DNA from: Candidatus Marsarchaeota G1 archaeon BE_D
GTDB lineage: Archaea > Thermoproteota > Thermoprotei_A > Marsarchaeales > Marsarchaeaceae
Assembly (NCBI GenBank): GCA_003019595.1
Contig: NEXD01000001.1
Coordinates: forward strand, 43,698 to 107,697
Direction of reading: 5' to 3'
DNA length: 64,000 bases
Each line of letters starts with the position of its first letter. Within the stretch, counting starts at the first letter, position 1. A program made the position numbers and the translations under genes. Positions 17,188 to 26,121 of the stretch are shown one piece after another. The notes beneath the pieces were generated by a model that was not told where the DNA came from, did no database searches, and saw only the letters and a program-made list of their open reading frames with translations.

Positions 17188-18662
17188 GGGTTTTACAAAC
17201 TTGTGATAGTAGATAGGGCACATTTCTTTTGAGTTGTCTTCAAAACATACATTAAACGTATGGCATGGCGGTAAGGCGTAAAATGCCAACGTCCTGTTAC
17301 CAGCGAAATTGATATCTCGTGAGCCCCATTCGATTTTGCTAGCTATTAGTTTTGCTATTGAACGAATTTCCCACTGTGCTTTTTCACAAGTTCTAAGCGG
17401 AAGATTACCAATAATGTTCCAGCCATCTAATTCTATTACATCGTAAATATAGTGAGCATTACTTAAAAAGATCACCGCCTCCTCTTGTGAAATTTCATAT
17501 TTCGTTTCGTTGTACAAGTCATATAACTCGCCAATCATTTCATGATATTTTTGTAAAAACTTGGAAGTTTGGATTTTTGGTGGCACAACATATTCAAATC
17601 TTTCTGCTGCGTTATAGATCGATTCAAAATCGTGATTCCATGTCCTGTGTCTAATTGCTTGATGAGCGGCTTCTAAAGACATCTTCACCAAAAATGTTGC
17701 TCTAATATGCAGTAGATTAGTGTAAAACGAAAGGTCATTATCGATAATTCTTTTTGCTATTTTTTCTTTATTTAATTCGAGATTGTTTTCATTAAAACTT
17801 AAGAGTGTCACTTTTTCTCCATTGCTTTTTTTGATGGCCTGCTCCACAAATTCATTTTTCCTCGAAAAAATTTGAGGTGCAGGATAATATCTGCGCAAAT
17901 CATAATTAGGCCCGCGATTACGGAAAACTTCAGGCGCGACTTTTACTAATTCGTTCTCAATTTGTGAGACAATGTCTTTTATAACGCTAGGTAAAGAAAT
18001 AGAATTGTTTTTTGAGCAAGCCACTAAATAAGTAAATTCTCTACCACCTCCTATTGTTGTAATATTACTATTTACCGCAAGCGGTAATACCGATCTTGCG
18101 TCTTCTTTGGGTATTTCGTTTTCTACCATCTCTTTGTAAAGGTTATACGAATGAGAAAGCACTTTTTTTGTTTTTCACTTAACTTGTCATTTTCCGATAC
18201 TGTTTTTGGTAAACAAAAACTTTTTGGCTCGGTGTATCTTAAGGATTGTTGTTCATGCGAAAGATAATGAGGAGAGCATAAAAACAGCGATGCTAATCTA
18301 GGCACATTTTCTCCGACAATCAAATAAGAACTCATATCAGCTATATCAATATGTCCACGAGCCAAAGTGTTGTCAAACACTTTATTTATATACGATTTTA
18401 GATAAACTTTGATTCTCTCCTTAAGTTGGCCGTTAGTCAAATTTTCGTTTTCAAATGAAAATTTCTCAAGTTTTTTTCGCAAGATTTCAAAAATAGAATC
18501 AGAAGTGTGAGTTCCTGCTGCACACAAAGCGCAAAGGAGATCAGGACCGATTTCCATTTCTTTTGAGTAAGAGATCAAAGAAGCTGGAACAAACATACTA
18601 TTATCACTCACATGTGTGTATGCGACCACTCTGATAGCGGGCTCTTTAAAGAAAACGCTCAT
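17170..18662 (-). CDS. thyX: Two-domain flavin-dependent thymidylate synthase, frame broken at an A7 run
   Basis: Makes dTMP from dUMP using FAD and methylene-tetrahydrofolate. The gene spans two track ORFs (18123-18662 and 17170-18162). The N-terminal ThyX-like domain has a degenerate substrate box (EQQSLRYTEP). The C-terminal domain keeps the ThyX signature RHRx7S (RHRTWNHDFES). The frame changes at the A7 run (T7 at 18163-18169 on plus): adding one A joins SEKQKK to VLSHSYNLYKEM. The total would be about 497 aa, as in double-domain archaeal ThyX. No other thymidylate synthase is in the window. The break may be a sequencing error, slippage or a real mutation. Its 3' end overlaps the preceding gene's stop. 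Confidence 0.78.
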
Positions 18663-18904
18663 ACCTCACAATATAATATATCGCCTTTATTATATTTAAC
18701 TAAGCAATTGGTTCTCGCTTGTACCTAAACACCAATAATTGGTAAAATGGAACAAAGTAACATTCAAGTCGTAGTTAATTATTTCGCACTAAACAAAAGA
18801 TGATGTCTGGATATTTTCTATACTTGGTTGACGCACTCTTACCTTTTAAGCTGGACACAATCAGCAAACCATAAATTTTTATGATAAAACAAACATAATT
18901 TATC

Positions 18905-18985
18905 GGTGAAAGCGTACCGCGGAGATGGGCGGTCTGAGCTAATAGTGCAGTGATGACCCATTGCAGGTGCGGACGCCACTAAAAA
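18905..18985 (+). ncRNA. Candidate structured RNA (H/ACA- or K-turn-type guide RNA)
   Basis: In the gap between thyX and tRNA-Ala, GCGTACCGC (18912-18920) pairs with GCGGACGC (18969-18976) with one bulged A. Inside, ATGGG pairs with CCCAT. The apical part contains CTGA and TGATGA, the two strands of a kink-turn bound by L7Ae. A TATA-like TTTTTATGATAAAA lies about 25-30 nt upstream. The box after the lower stem reads ACT rather than ACA. No target was worked out. Confidence 0.4.
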
Positions 18986-19020
18986 AGGATTTAAAAACCT
19001 TTTCGTTTTTATTAAAATGC

Positions 19021-19093
19021 GGGCTGGTAGCTCAGTTGGCAGAGCGTCCGCTTCGCACGCGGAAGGTCGCGGGTTCAAATCCCGCCCAGTCCA
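19021..19093 (+). tRNA. tRNA-Ala(CGC)
   Basis: Acceptor GGGCTGG/CCAGTCC contains the G3-U70 identity pair of tRNA-Ala. Anticodon stem TCCGC/GCGGA with loop TTCGCAC (anticodon CGC); T arm GCGGG-TTCAAAT-CCCGC. No intron. Its last 19 nt overlap the 3' end of the convergent PLP enzyme gene. Confidence 0.93.
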
Positions 19094-20328
19094 TCAATTT
19101 TCTCAAAAGCCCCTGTGAGATCAGAGATAATATCTTTAATATCTTCTATACCAACAGAAATTCTTATTAGGCCCGGATTTATGCCCATTTCACGAAGTTC
19201 TTCTTCAGATATACCTGTCCTTGGATGATGAGAAGTATCACGTGGAATAGTAACAAGAGTGTGAATACTTCCAAGACTTGGCGCTTTTTTGCATATTTGC
19301 AACTTTTCGACGAATCTCCTAGCAACTTCGTCTCCACCAGCTATCTCAAAGCTTACCACTCCTCCAAACCCTCTCAAAAGCCGTCTTGCGACAGTATAAT
19401 CAGGATGTGAAGTTAAACCGGGATAGTAAACTCTTTTGACTTCGTTTACTTTTTCAAGAAAACGAGCCAAAGCCATTGCGTTTTGGTTTTGTCGTTCCAC
19501 TCTTATCGCGAGGGTCTTTAAACCTCGAGAAAGCAAATAAGCATCAAGAGGGTTGATGTTACCGCCAATCTTTGTCCTAATTTGTCTTATTTTTCTTATA
19601 ATTTCTATATTAGATACCACAGCACCAGCAATAAGATCACCATGACCATTTAAGTACTTTGTTGCGCTATGTATTACTATATCCGCACCAAACTTTAGTG
19701 GGTTCTGATTATACGGCGATGCAAAGGTTGCGTCGACCACGACCATAATTTCATGCTCTTTCGCAATTTTTGAAGCTTTTTCTAAATCCGCTACTCGAAG
19801 AAGCGGATTAGTTATTGATTCCAAATAAAGAATCTTTGTGTTCTTTTTTATCAAATCTTTAATTCTTTCGATGTGCGAGACTGAAACAAAACTTGTTTCG
19901 ATGCCAAATTTTGGAAGCTCGTATTTCATTAAAGAATAAGTTTGACCATAAAGTTCTTTTATAGAAATCATATGATCCCCTTTTGCTAAAATGGCTAAAA
20001 GCGTCGTAGATATGGCCGCCATTCCAGAAGAAAAAACTAAACAAGCCTCTCCACCTTCTAAAGTTGCTATTTGTTGTTCAACTGTAGTTATTATTGGGTT
20101 ACCATAACGAGTGTATATATATTCCTCATTTGAGAGAGGATCCCTTAAAACATTTTCATTCGAGTTAGGGTTGATGAACGCATCTTGGACAAAGATAGGT
20201 GTTAAAAAACTTCCGTAACGTATATCAACGATTTGCCCCGAATGCACCGCTTTTGTAGAAATCCCCCACTCCTTATTTTGATTTTTCATATTCTTTCTCA
20301 TGATGATATAAACCATTATGCTACCCAT
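19075..20328 (-). CDS. Cys/Met-metabolism PLP-dependent enzyme (cystathionine gamma-synthase/lyase type)
   Basis: A 417-aa fold-type I PLP enzyme of the MetB/MetC family acting in sulfur amino acid metabolism. YTRYGNPIITTVEQQIATLEGG near the N-terminus, VVDATFASPYNQNPLKFGAD, and the PLP lysine in HSATKYLNGHGDLIAG are all present, as is PSLGSIHTLVTIP near the end. Synthase and lyase activities cannot be told apart here. Several ATG codons compete (20328, 20316, 20301, 20289). A good TATA (AAACTATATGG) before 20328 would give a transcript starting near 20312, favouring a later ATG. The stop codon lies inside tRNA-Ala. Confidence 0.87.
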   Translation of the reverse strand: MGSIMVYIIMRKNMKNQNKEWGISTKAVHSGQIVDIRYGSFLTPIFVQDAFINPNSNENVLRDPLSNEEYIYTRYGNPIITTVEQQIATLEGGEACLVFSSGMAAISTTLLAILAKGDHMISIKELYGQTYSLMKYELPKFGIETSFVSVSHIERIKDLIKKNTKILYLESITNPLLRVADLEKASKIAKEHEIMVVVDATFASPYNQNPLKFGADIVIHSATKYLNGHGDLIAGAVVSNIEIIRKIRQIRTKIGGNINPLDAYLLSRGLKTLAIRVERQNQNAMALARFLEKVNEVKRVYYPGLTSHPDYTVARRLLRGFGGVVSFEIAGGDEVARRFVEKLQICKKAPSLGSIHTLVTIPRDTSHHPRTGISEEELREMGINPGLIRISVGIEDIKDIISDLTGAFEKIDGLGGI

Positions 20329-20414
20329 ATAGTTTATGCGCAGTTATTGATATTCTCCTGTAAGTGATGGATGAACGCGAAACCAAGTGTGTAAAACTAT
20401 CTGGACGCATCCAG

Positions 20415-20822
20415 TTATTGCAATTCTTCTAAATCGCTTTCACTTTCTTGAGAAAGTTCAAAATCACTGTTTTTTGCTATTACTTCGACAAACCCATCTT
20501 CTTCTGAATATCCCAAACGCTTTAAATATTCTATTTGTCTTTCGTATTCACCAATTCTTTTTAATCTTTCACAATAAACCGAAAGATCGTCGCACCCTCT
20601 TTTTATTAATCCCATTTCTTCCGCTATTATTAATATCGTTAAACCTTCATCGATCGTTAAACCTTTCTTCATACAAAAAAGTTTTGCTTCTTGTAATAGT
20701 ATACAACCATACCCAAAGGTGTTAAACATTTCAGAGATAAATGTTCGAAGATCTTCAGTGGTAAAGAGCCTCTTGTTTTTTCCTAACACCAAAAGACCGA
20801 CCCGCTCAAAGAGTCTGTCCAA
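20415..20822 (-). CDS. Hypothetical helical protein (135 aa)
   Basis: No family recognised. The protein is highly charged and predicted helical (ERLKRIGEYERQIEYLKRLGYSEEDG), with an acidic C-terminus (ESESDLEELQ). TTG at 20822 lies about 25 nt after TTATATATAT, the usual leaderless arrangement in this window, which favours this strand over the overlapping plus ORF 20387-20725. The plus ORF is full of low-complexity Leu/Phe and is rejected. Confidence 0.5.
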   Translation of the reverse strand: MDRLFERVGLLVLGKNKRLFTTEDLRTFISEMFNTFGYGCILLQEAKLFCMKKGLTIDEGLTILIIAEEMGLIKRGCDDLSVYCERLKRIGEYERQIEYLKRLGYSEEDGFVEVIAKNSDFELSQESESDLEELQ

Positions 20823-21439
20823 AACTTTTCTAATATATATAATAAGCCCTTAATATAAGCGATTAGCCAATAAAATGGAGAGATAAGAATCGCCCTCAAA
20901 TAGTGTGCCACCTTCTTTAAAAGAGTTGTAGTTTAGAATAAAAGGAATTCTGTTAGAAAGTATCATATATAATTGTTTTTGTTTGTAAAACCCCGACTCT
21001 TAAGAACATTTCTGTATTTTATGGTAGTGACTCATACAAAACTAGTTAAATTCCATTCGTAGTTTTGTTTAGTGCTTAGTAACATTAAGTAGAGCTATCT
21101 TTATTGAGCTTAGGAGTCAAGACTAACTAACCTACGCTTCCCGTTAATATCTTTAGTTTTATCAACGGTTAAATCAAACCATTAAAGCTAAGATTTTTTT
21201 AAACACTACGTACTGGGACTCGTTTATCTATTCAACTCATGATGTCTGTATAGGATGGGTGTACCTTTTTACTATTTTAATACATCATAATTATAAGTCG
21301 CCTTTATTAAGTTGGTTTTGTACGGTTGGAAAGGCAATTCGCGTGTCTTAAATCCTCACCTATCTGTTATGAAGAAGATAAAAAGTTAATGAACCTATAA
21401 AAAAACGCTTTAATAAGAGTTATCAAATAATTTCTTCAG
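20823..21439. other. Intergenic region, no gene recognised
   Basis: About 617 nt of A/T-rich sequence between the hypothetical protein and tRNA-Leu. Both strands were read; only short open stretches occur. It marks the left side of the accessory region at 21.4-25.2 kb. Confidence 0.4.
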
Positions 21440-21523
21440 GCGGGGATGCCCGAGCTTGGCCAAAGGGGTTGGCCTGAGGCGCCAATGCGTAGAGCTGCGT
21501 GGGTTCAAATCCCACTCCCCGCA
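21440..21523 (+). tRNA. tRNA-Leu(GAG)
   Basis: Class II tRNA: acceptor GCGGGGA/TCCCCGC, anticodon stem TTGGC/GCCAA with loop CTGAGGC (anticodon GAG), a long variable arm TGCGTAGAGCTGC, and T arm GTGGG-TTCAAAT-CCCAC. No intron. It flanks the accessory island to its right, so its 3' end is a candidate integration site. Confidence 0.92.
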
Positions 21524-21889
21524 CTTCATAGTTTTTAAGTGCAATTTATATACTAAAGTTTTTATTTGTAAGCGAACGAATAATTTTCGAAACGCAGATA
21601 AATCCTTAATGTTACATTTTATGTTTTGATTGACAAAAGCTAAATTTAATGTTTAATAAAGGTAAAATTATGATATCTAATTACACAAATTATAGTATAA
21701 TTCAAGATTATAGATATAATTATAGTAGACTTAACTAAGTGATAGTATCTTTTTTTAATATGTAGATAAAACCTGAACTTTGTCCAAAAATCACATACGT
21801 CACACCCATTATGGTGATCTACAAACAGTTTCAAGAAATCAAGGGCGTAAAAGTTTTTAAGATTATTTAGAAGCCCCATATACCTTATA

Positions 21890-22430
21890 GATATCCAAAG
21901 AAGCGCTCAATAGTGCTTCTTAACCCAAAGGTTTGACGAGCATGGTTTTGAAAACTCGAACCACAGGTTTATGGTATCAAGGACCACGGTTGTTGAGAAT
22001 CATAGGTTTACTCAAGCACCTTCTTCTGGGTCTTCGAAGAATTTGAGTTTTTTGTAGTGGGCATAAGCGAAACCCCAAAACGGATTGACCGCTTTCGTTT
22101 CAGCGCCCACCGCAACCCAAATTCACGTGGTCTATCGCCACACTTTATCAGTTTAGTCTACTGTAATAATTGAATACTCCTGAGCTTTTGGTGAAAAATT
22201 CAGTTTCTTCACCTTTTTTATCCAACCCTCTTCATTCGACTTAGATTCTGAAAGTATCTTAAAGAACCAAGGTCTTTCTGGACGTCCAAAGGTACTGGGA
22301 AGAACCACCGTCTGTCCTCGAACCCCTTTTTGCCCCTCATAAGCTAAATATTTGAATGCGTAGTGACATCCAAAGGTTTCAAAACAAAACCATAATACCC
22401 ACCAAGCTTAAGCTTTATCTAGGTAGCATC
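21890..22430 (-). mobile_element. Decayed IS6/IS240-like element, copy A
   Basis: Similar to copies B and C but with many small indels and no long frame. The shared stretch TTCGAAGAATTTGAGTTTTTTGTAGTGGGCATAAGCGAAACCCC occurs in copy B, in the same minus orientation. It ends just before the promoter of the Cys-peptide/radical SAM unit. The preceding AT-rich ORF 21646-21879 is not recognised as part of it. Confidence 0.65.
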
Positions 22431-22442
22431 TCCATTAGATCG

Positions 22443-22473
22443 AAATATATATATCTTTAGTAAGTAATATATT
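22443..22473 (+). promoter_or_regulatory. TATA promoter of the Cys-peptide/radical SAM unit
   Basis: AAATATATATAT at about 22443-22454 lies some 22-28 nt before ATG 22474, fitting leaderless transcription that begins at the small ORF and not at the radical SAM gene. Confidence 0.5.
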
Positions 22474-22638
22474 ATGGACAAAGAAATAAACCGAGAATTT
22501 TTAGTTTTTGATAAATATGGTAGATTAAAGAAAATAGGACCTACTGATATGGAAACCATTTGTTGCTCAGAAGAAGGAATGGAGACAATAGAAGCTCTAA
22601 CAAACAATGCTTGTTTAAATATACGGAATTGCCGCTAA
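22474..22638 (+). CDS. 54-aa Cys-containing ORF: RiPP precursor candidate or detached radical SAM N-terminus
   Basis: Too short for the ORF track. It has a TATA element at the right distance. The N-terminal half is charged (EFLVFDKYGRLKKIGPTD). The C-terminal half holds four Cys (residues 30, 31, 47, 53), ending in CLNIRNCR. The TAA stop is followed, in the same frame, by nine sense codons and then the ATG of the radical SAM gene. Two readings remain. It may be a standalone precursor peptide modified by that enzyme. Or it may be the N-terminal 60-70 residues that SPASM-type enzymes normally carry, cut off by one nonsense codon. The position of the enzyme's CxxxCxxC box supports the second reading. 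Confidence 0.5.
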   Translation: MDKEINREFLVFDKYGRLKKIGPTDMETICCSEEGMETIEALTNNACLNIRNCR

Positions 22639-22665
22639 ATTTCTAAGAGCTTACAGGGACGTAGT

Positions 22666-23646
22666 ATGCATGAAGAGCGGCATCAAATAAAATTTTTAAA
22701 TGAACATTTAAAATATGTATCGAACGATATATTACAACTCATTATTTTACCTACTGAACAATGTAATTTTCGGTGCTTATATTGTTATGAAAAATTTGAT
22801 CACGGTCTTATTCGTCAAGAAGTTGTCGAAGGGCTCAAAAACTTATTATTGGCAAGAAAAAAAGAATTAAAAAAATTGTCGGTATCATGGTTTGGTGGCG
22901 AACCCCTTCTTGCATACCATAAAATAATTGAGATACTAGATTTTATCCATGAAAATGTTATTCAAAACGGACGCCCCAACTTTGTGTCAGAAATGACCAC
23001 CAATGGTTATTTGCTTACGATTGAGAGATTTAAAACCCTAGCAGAAAGGGGAGTTAAGTTTTATCAAATTACTTTTGATGGTGATGAAGACAAACATGAT
23101 AAATTAAGGATTAAATCAGACGGTACTCCCACTTTTTCAAGAATATTTCAAAACATAATAAACGCTCATAACACGGATCTTGAATTCGAAATTATGATAC
23201 GTATCCACGTAAATGCAGAAAACGCATCAAGTATCCAATCTCTTTTAATTAAGCTTTCAAAATTTCTTGCGAGCGACAAAAGATTCCGAATATTTTTAAG
23301 ACCTCTTTCCCGCCTTGGCGGTAAAAACGACGACATATTACCTATTCTTAGTGACGAAAGAATAATCCAACAGTTGAATAACGTTGCTAAGAATTTAGGT
23401 CTTTACATTGCTGAAAAACAAAACACATGGAATGAAGTGTGTTATGCTTCAAGGTTAAATTCGTTTATTATAAGAGCCGATGGAAGAATTAGCAAATGCA
23501 CCGTTGCGCTTTATGACGAAAGAAACCTTGTGGGAAAACTCAATAGAGACGGTACTATTACACTTGATACGAAAAAGATATATTGGTGGAGCCGTGGTCT
23601 TTTCAGTGGTAATAAAGAAACTTTAGCCTGTCCGTTGCGTGTGTAA
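22666..23646 (+). CDS. Radical SAM protein of the peptide-modifying (SPASM-like) group, short at both ends
   Basis: A 326-aa radical SAM enzyme. The 4Fe-4S box CNFRCLYCYE begins at residue 33. GGEP in SWFGGEPLLAY and MTTNGYLL follow, typical of the AnSME/SPASM branch. A C-terminal SPASM-like segment has C-YASRLNSFIIRADGRISKC and ACPLRV, then stops where further cluster Cys would be expected. Relatives usually have 60-80 more residues before CxxxCxxC. The upstream 54-aa ORF is in the same frame, so the gene may be split. The exporter gene starts 41 nt downstream. Confidence 0.78.
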   Translation: MHEERHQIKFLNEHLKYVSNDILQLIILPTEQCNFRCLYCYEKFDHGLIRQEVVEGLKNLLLARKKELKKLSVSWFGGEPLLAYHKIIEILDFIHENVIQNGRPNFVSEMTTNGYLLTIERFKTLAERGVKFYQITFDGDEDKHDKLRIKSDGTPTFSRIFQNIINAHNTDLEFEIMIRIHVNAENASSIQSLLIKLSKFLASDKRFRIFLRPLSRLGGKNDDILPILSDERIIQQLNNVAKNLGLYIAEKQNTWNEVCYASRLNSFIIRADGRISKCTVALYDERNLVGKLNRDGTITLDTKKIYWWSRGLFSGNKETLACPLRV

Positions 23647-23687
23647 ATTAAAAAGGTGTCATTTTTTGCTGCTTACGGTGAAAGCTT

Positions 23688-24916
23688 ATGGTCAGATATG
23701 CGTTTTTACGCGATGCATTAATTAGACGTTTGTTTCTAGTTGATACGTTAAGTAATATAGAAGCTGCTCTTATCAATTTTTTTGTGTTACTTTATATTTC
23801 CTTAACGTACCATAATGTTTTCTATTTGGGATTAAACATAGCGGTTCCTGTGGGTGTACAGCAATTGACATACGTAGTAAGCAATTGGATTGATCGATCA
23901 AACAAAAAAATGTGATTTTGTTATCAATATCGCTTGATGCACTCTTGATCTCACTACTTGCATTTTACATACTCGTACCCAATACCTCTTTAATAGGCTA
24001 TCTTCTTATTATTTCTTTGCTATCTTTAAATGGAAATATCCTTAATCTTGCACTAGGCGCACTTTACAAATCAAAAGTTTTATCTCAGGAAGACGCAACA
24101 GAATTACAAAGCGCTCTTTTTACGATTTTTCAGATTTCAAGCGCAATCTCACCAATAATAGTTGGTGGTATTGTTCAAATCTATCACCAGTTCTATTTGG
24201 TTCTTTTGGTCGTTCTTGCTTTAATAATCGCTCAACTTTTTTTGTTTAGTTCTTTTCCAAACATTAGTCCAACAAATAATAAAACTAACGATCATCGTAT
24301 CTTAGACTTTCGAGAAGGATTTCGCGCTTATAAAACGCTTATAAAGAAAGATATGTTATTTTTAGCATTCACTTTACAGCCTGTTTTTATGGCTTTTGTG
24401 ATGGGTGGAAGTTTCTATTTAGTAGTAAGCCTGCTTTTCGGTATATCATCTTTTGCTATCAAACTTGCTATTTTAGAAGCTTTTGCGCAAATAGGTGTTA
24501 TTATTGGGAGTTTTCTTGCCGGTATTGTCAAGCTTAAGACGGGTTTTCAAACTTATGCACTTTTTACGATAGCAAGTTTGCTTAATGTTTTTGTTGCGCT
24601 TTATCCTTTTTATTTAATCATAGTAAGCCTGCTTACGCTTGCAGGTTTAATCGCATATATTGCGCAGGTCAATTCTTATTCGTACACTTTCATTTCAATA
24701 CCTAGCGATGTTTATGCCAGAGTGAGCTCATTAATAAACTTAATGAGGAATACTTCGGGTGTTGCTGGCACACTATTACTGACGTATTTAGCTTCGATCT
24801 ACAAGCCAGATTTTATCTACTTTATAAGCACTTCTCTTGCAACATTCATGTCGGCTTTGATGTTACTTTCAAGCAAAATTCGGCGTGCAACTCTAATGAA
24901 AACTTCTGATTCTTAA
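23688..24916 (+). CDS. MFS-type exporter, frame broken at an A7 run
   Basis: Two overlapping track ORFs (23688-23915 and 23912-24916) together give about 408 aa with some twelve hydrophobic helices, typical of the major facilitator superfamily. The first ORF ends after the loop WIDRSNKK. The second continues with VILLSISLDALLISLLAFYIL. The junction is AAC AAAAAAA TG: one additional A in the A7 run (23904-23910), or a -1 slip, restores SNKKNVILLS. The same change repairs thyX. The place after the radical SAM gene suggests export of a modified product, which is an inference. Confidence 0.72.
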
Positions 24917-25240
24917 GAATACACTAATGCAACATAACTTTTGGCTTATTCATACTAGCAAGTGTAGTATTCCATAACTATTTAGTGTCATAAATGCTAT
25001 TATCAATGTCTTCTTGACTCTTTGAACAGCATTCTTGAGAGAATAAATTCATAAATAAGTTTAGACGGTGTTCTATTAACGATTTCACGCACTTTGTTGT
25101 TGTCTCACATCCCTTGGAGATAATCACGCAAGACTTGACTAAAGCTATTCGTGGCGCCTGACATACATAAAGCGCTTATCCGGACACCTTCCACAAGCTT
25201 TGCGTAGGTTTTATATATCAAATTAAAAACCCCATTAACA
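24917..25240. other. Intergenic region at the right edge of the accessory island
   Basis: 324 nt. The minus strand reads MSGATNSFSQVLRDYLQGM, a TGA stop, then an open stretch REIVNRTPSKLIYEFILSRMLF, perhaps a decayed small gene. No family was recognised. The right end holds a TATA-like TTTTATATATCAAATTAAA before the next gene. Confidence 0.35.
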
Positions 25241-25630
25241 ATGGGTTTAATTGACAAAATTTCTGAGTTTTATGATAATGTGACTCATATATTGAGTGCC
25301 ATTACGCAATACGTTTTAATTATTGCAATGATAGCTCTGCTTTCAGGAGGACTTTTCGTTATAATAACTCAACCACCTATGGAAGGTGGAACTCCTACTG
25401 GTGGCGTTGCTATACTTGCAGCGACACCTAGTTACCAGTTCGGAATAGAGCTTTACGTCGTTGGTACAATTTTGGGTTTGTTTTCAATTGGTATAATAGC
25501 TTTACTTAGAGCCCCAAATATCTATGGTCAAAAAAGATATGCGACTTCGCTTGCCGCTTTTGGCATTCTGTGTCTTATTATAGGAATTGTGAGCATGATA
25601 TACTTAGGCATAGCAAAATTACACGGTTAA
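25241..25630 (+). CDS. Conserved-looking three-helix membrane protein, unknown
   Basis: A 129-aa protein with three strong transmembrane segments (TQYVLIIAMIALLSGGLFVII, IELYVVGTILGLFSIGIIALL, LAAFGILCLIIGIVSMIYLG) and an external PPMEGGTPTGG loop. A basic-aromatic loop NIYGQKRYATS precedes the last helix. Family not recognised. It is convergent with the S27e end of the information-processing cluster, 8 nt away. The TATA-like TTTTATATATCAAATTAAA starts about 34 nt upstream. Confidence 0.6.
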   Translation: MGLIDKISEFYDNVTHILSAITQYVLIIAMIALLSGGLFVIITQPPMEGGTPTGGVAILAATPSYQFGIELYVVGTILGLFSIGIIALLRAPNIYGQKRYATSLAAFGILCLIIGIVSMIYLGIAKLHG

Positions 25631-25638
25631 AGCATACG

Positions 25639-25824
25639 TTAAAAGGTGTTAAGTATTTCTGCAAATAACTTAGCTTTTCCTCCTGTTGGTTTTGCGAGCT
25701 CCTTTCCGCAAACTTTACACTTTACGATCGAAGCTGCGTGAGAAAAGACAATTTGTTTATTTCCGCAATCTTTGCACTTGACTTCAAAGAAACGAGATTT
25801 CGGTTCAGGAATCAGCGCCTTCAT
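25639..25824 (-). CDS. rps27e: 30S ribosomal protein S27e
   Basis: A 61-aa zinc-ribbon ribosomal protein: [22 protein letters not shown] and [18 protein letters not shown] are the two C-x2-C half-sites and the conserved PTGGKA end. It is the last gene of the minus-strand cluster and lies 6 nt after L44e. Confidence 0.95.
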   Translation of the reverse strand: MKALIPEPKSRFFEVKCKDCGNKQIVFSHAASIVKCKVCGKELAKPTGGKAKLFAEILNTF

Positions 25825-25830
25825 CTTAGA

Positions 25831-26121
25831 TCACGAAACAATTTCGGCTTTTTTAAGTCTAATCCCTTTTCGTGCTATTATTTTTCCACATTGAGTACAT
25901 TTCAATTTCAATGAAATTTTCTTTGTGACTTTAGCTAACCTTCTCTGAATAGGTTTTTTGGAACCACCATATCCTTTGTTTTCTAATGCGTGTCTACGTT
26001 CTCCCCACGCAAGAGCACGTCTTTTTCCAGCCTTATAAATTGAGACTTGGTGTACTGTGTGTGTTCTGCATTTACGACAAAAAGTGTTAATCGTTTTTGG
26101 TATCTTCAACTTTTTGCTCAC
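25831..26121 (-). CDS. rpl44e: 50S ribosomal protein L44e
   Basis: A 96-aa large-subunit protein near the E site. The conserved N-terminus TFCRKCRTHTVHQVSIYKAGKRR and the C-terminal CTQCGKIIARKGIRLKKAE give the zinc site. It overlaps the GINS gene start region by 35 nt in another frame, evidence of tight packing with S27e. Confidence 0.95.
   Translation of the reverse strand: MSKKLKIPKTINTFCRKCRTHTVHQVSIYKAGKRRALAWGERRHALENKGYGGSKKPIQRRLAKVTKKISLKLKCTQCGKIIARKGIRLKKAEIVS

Noticed and set aside
20387-20725. Plus-strand ORF of 112 aa
   Set aside because: Low-complexity Leu/Phe content and antisense to a more protein-like minus ORF with a TATA element.
21646-21879. Minus ORF of 77 aa beside IS copy A
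   Set aside because: AT-rich, aromatic/Ile-rich composition, no motif, no match to the transposase fragments of copy C.
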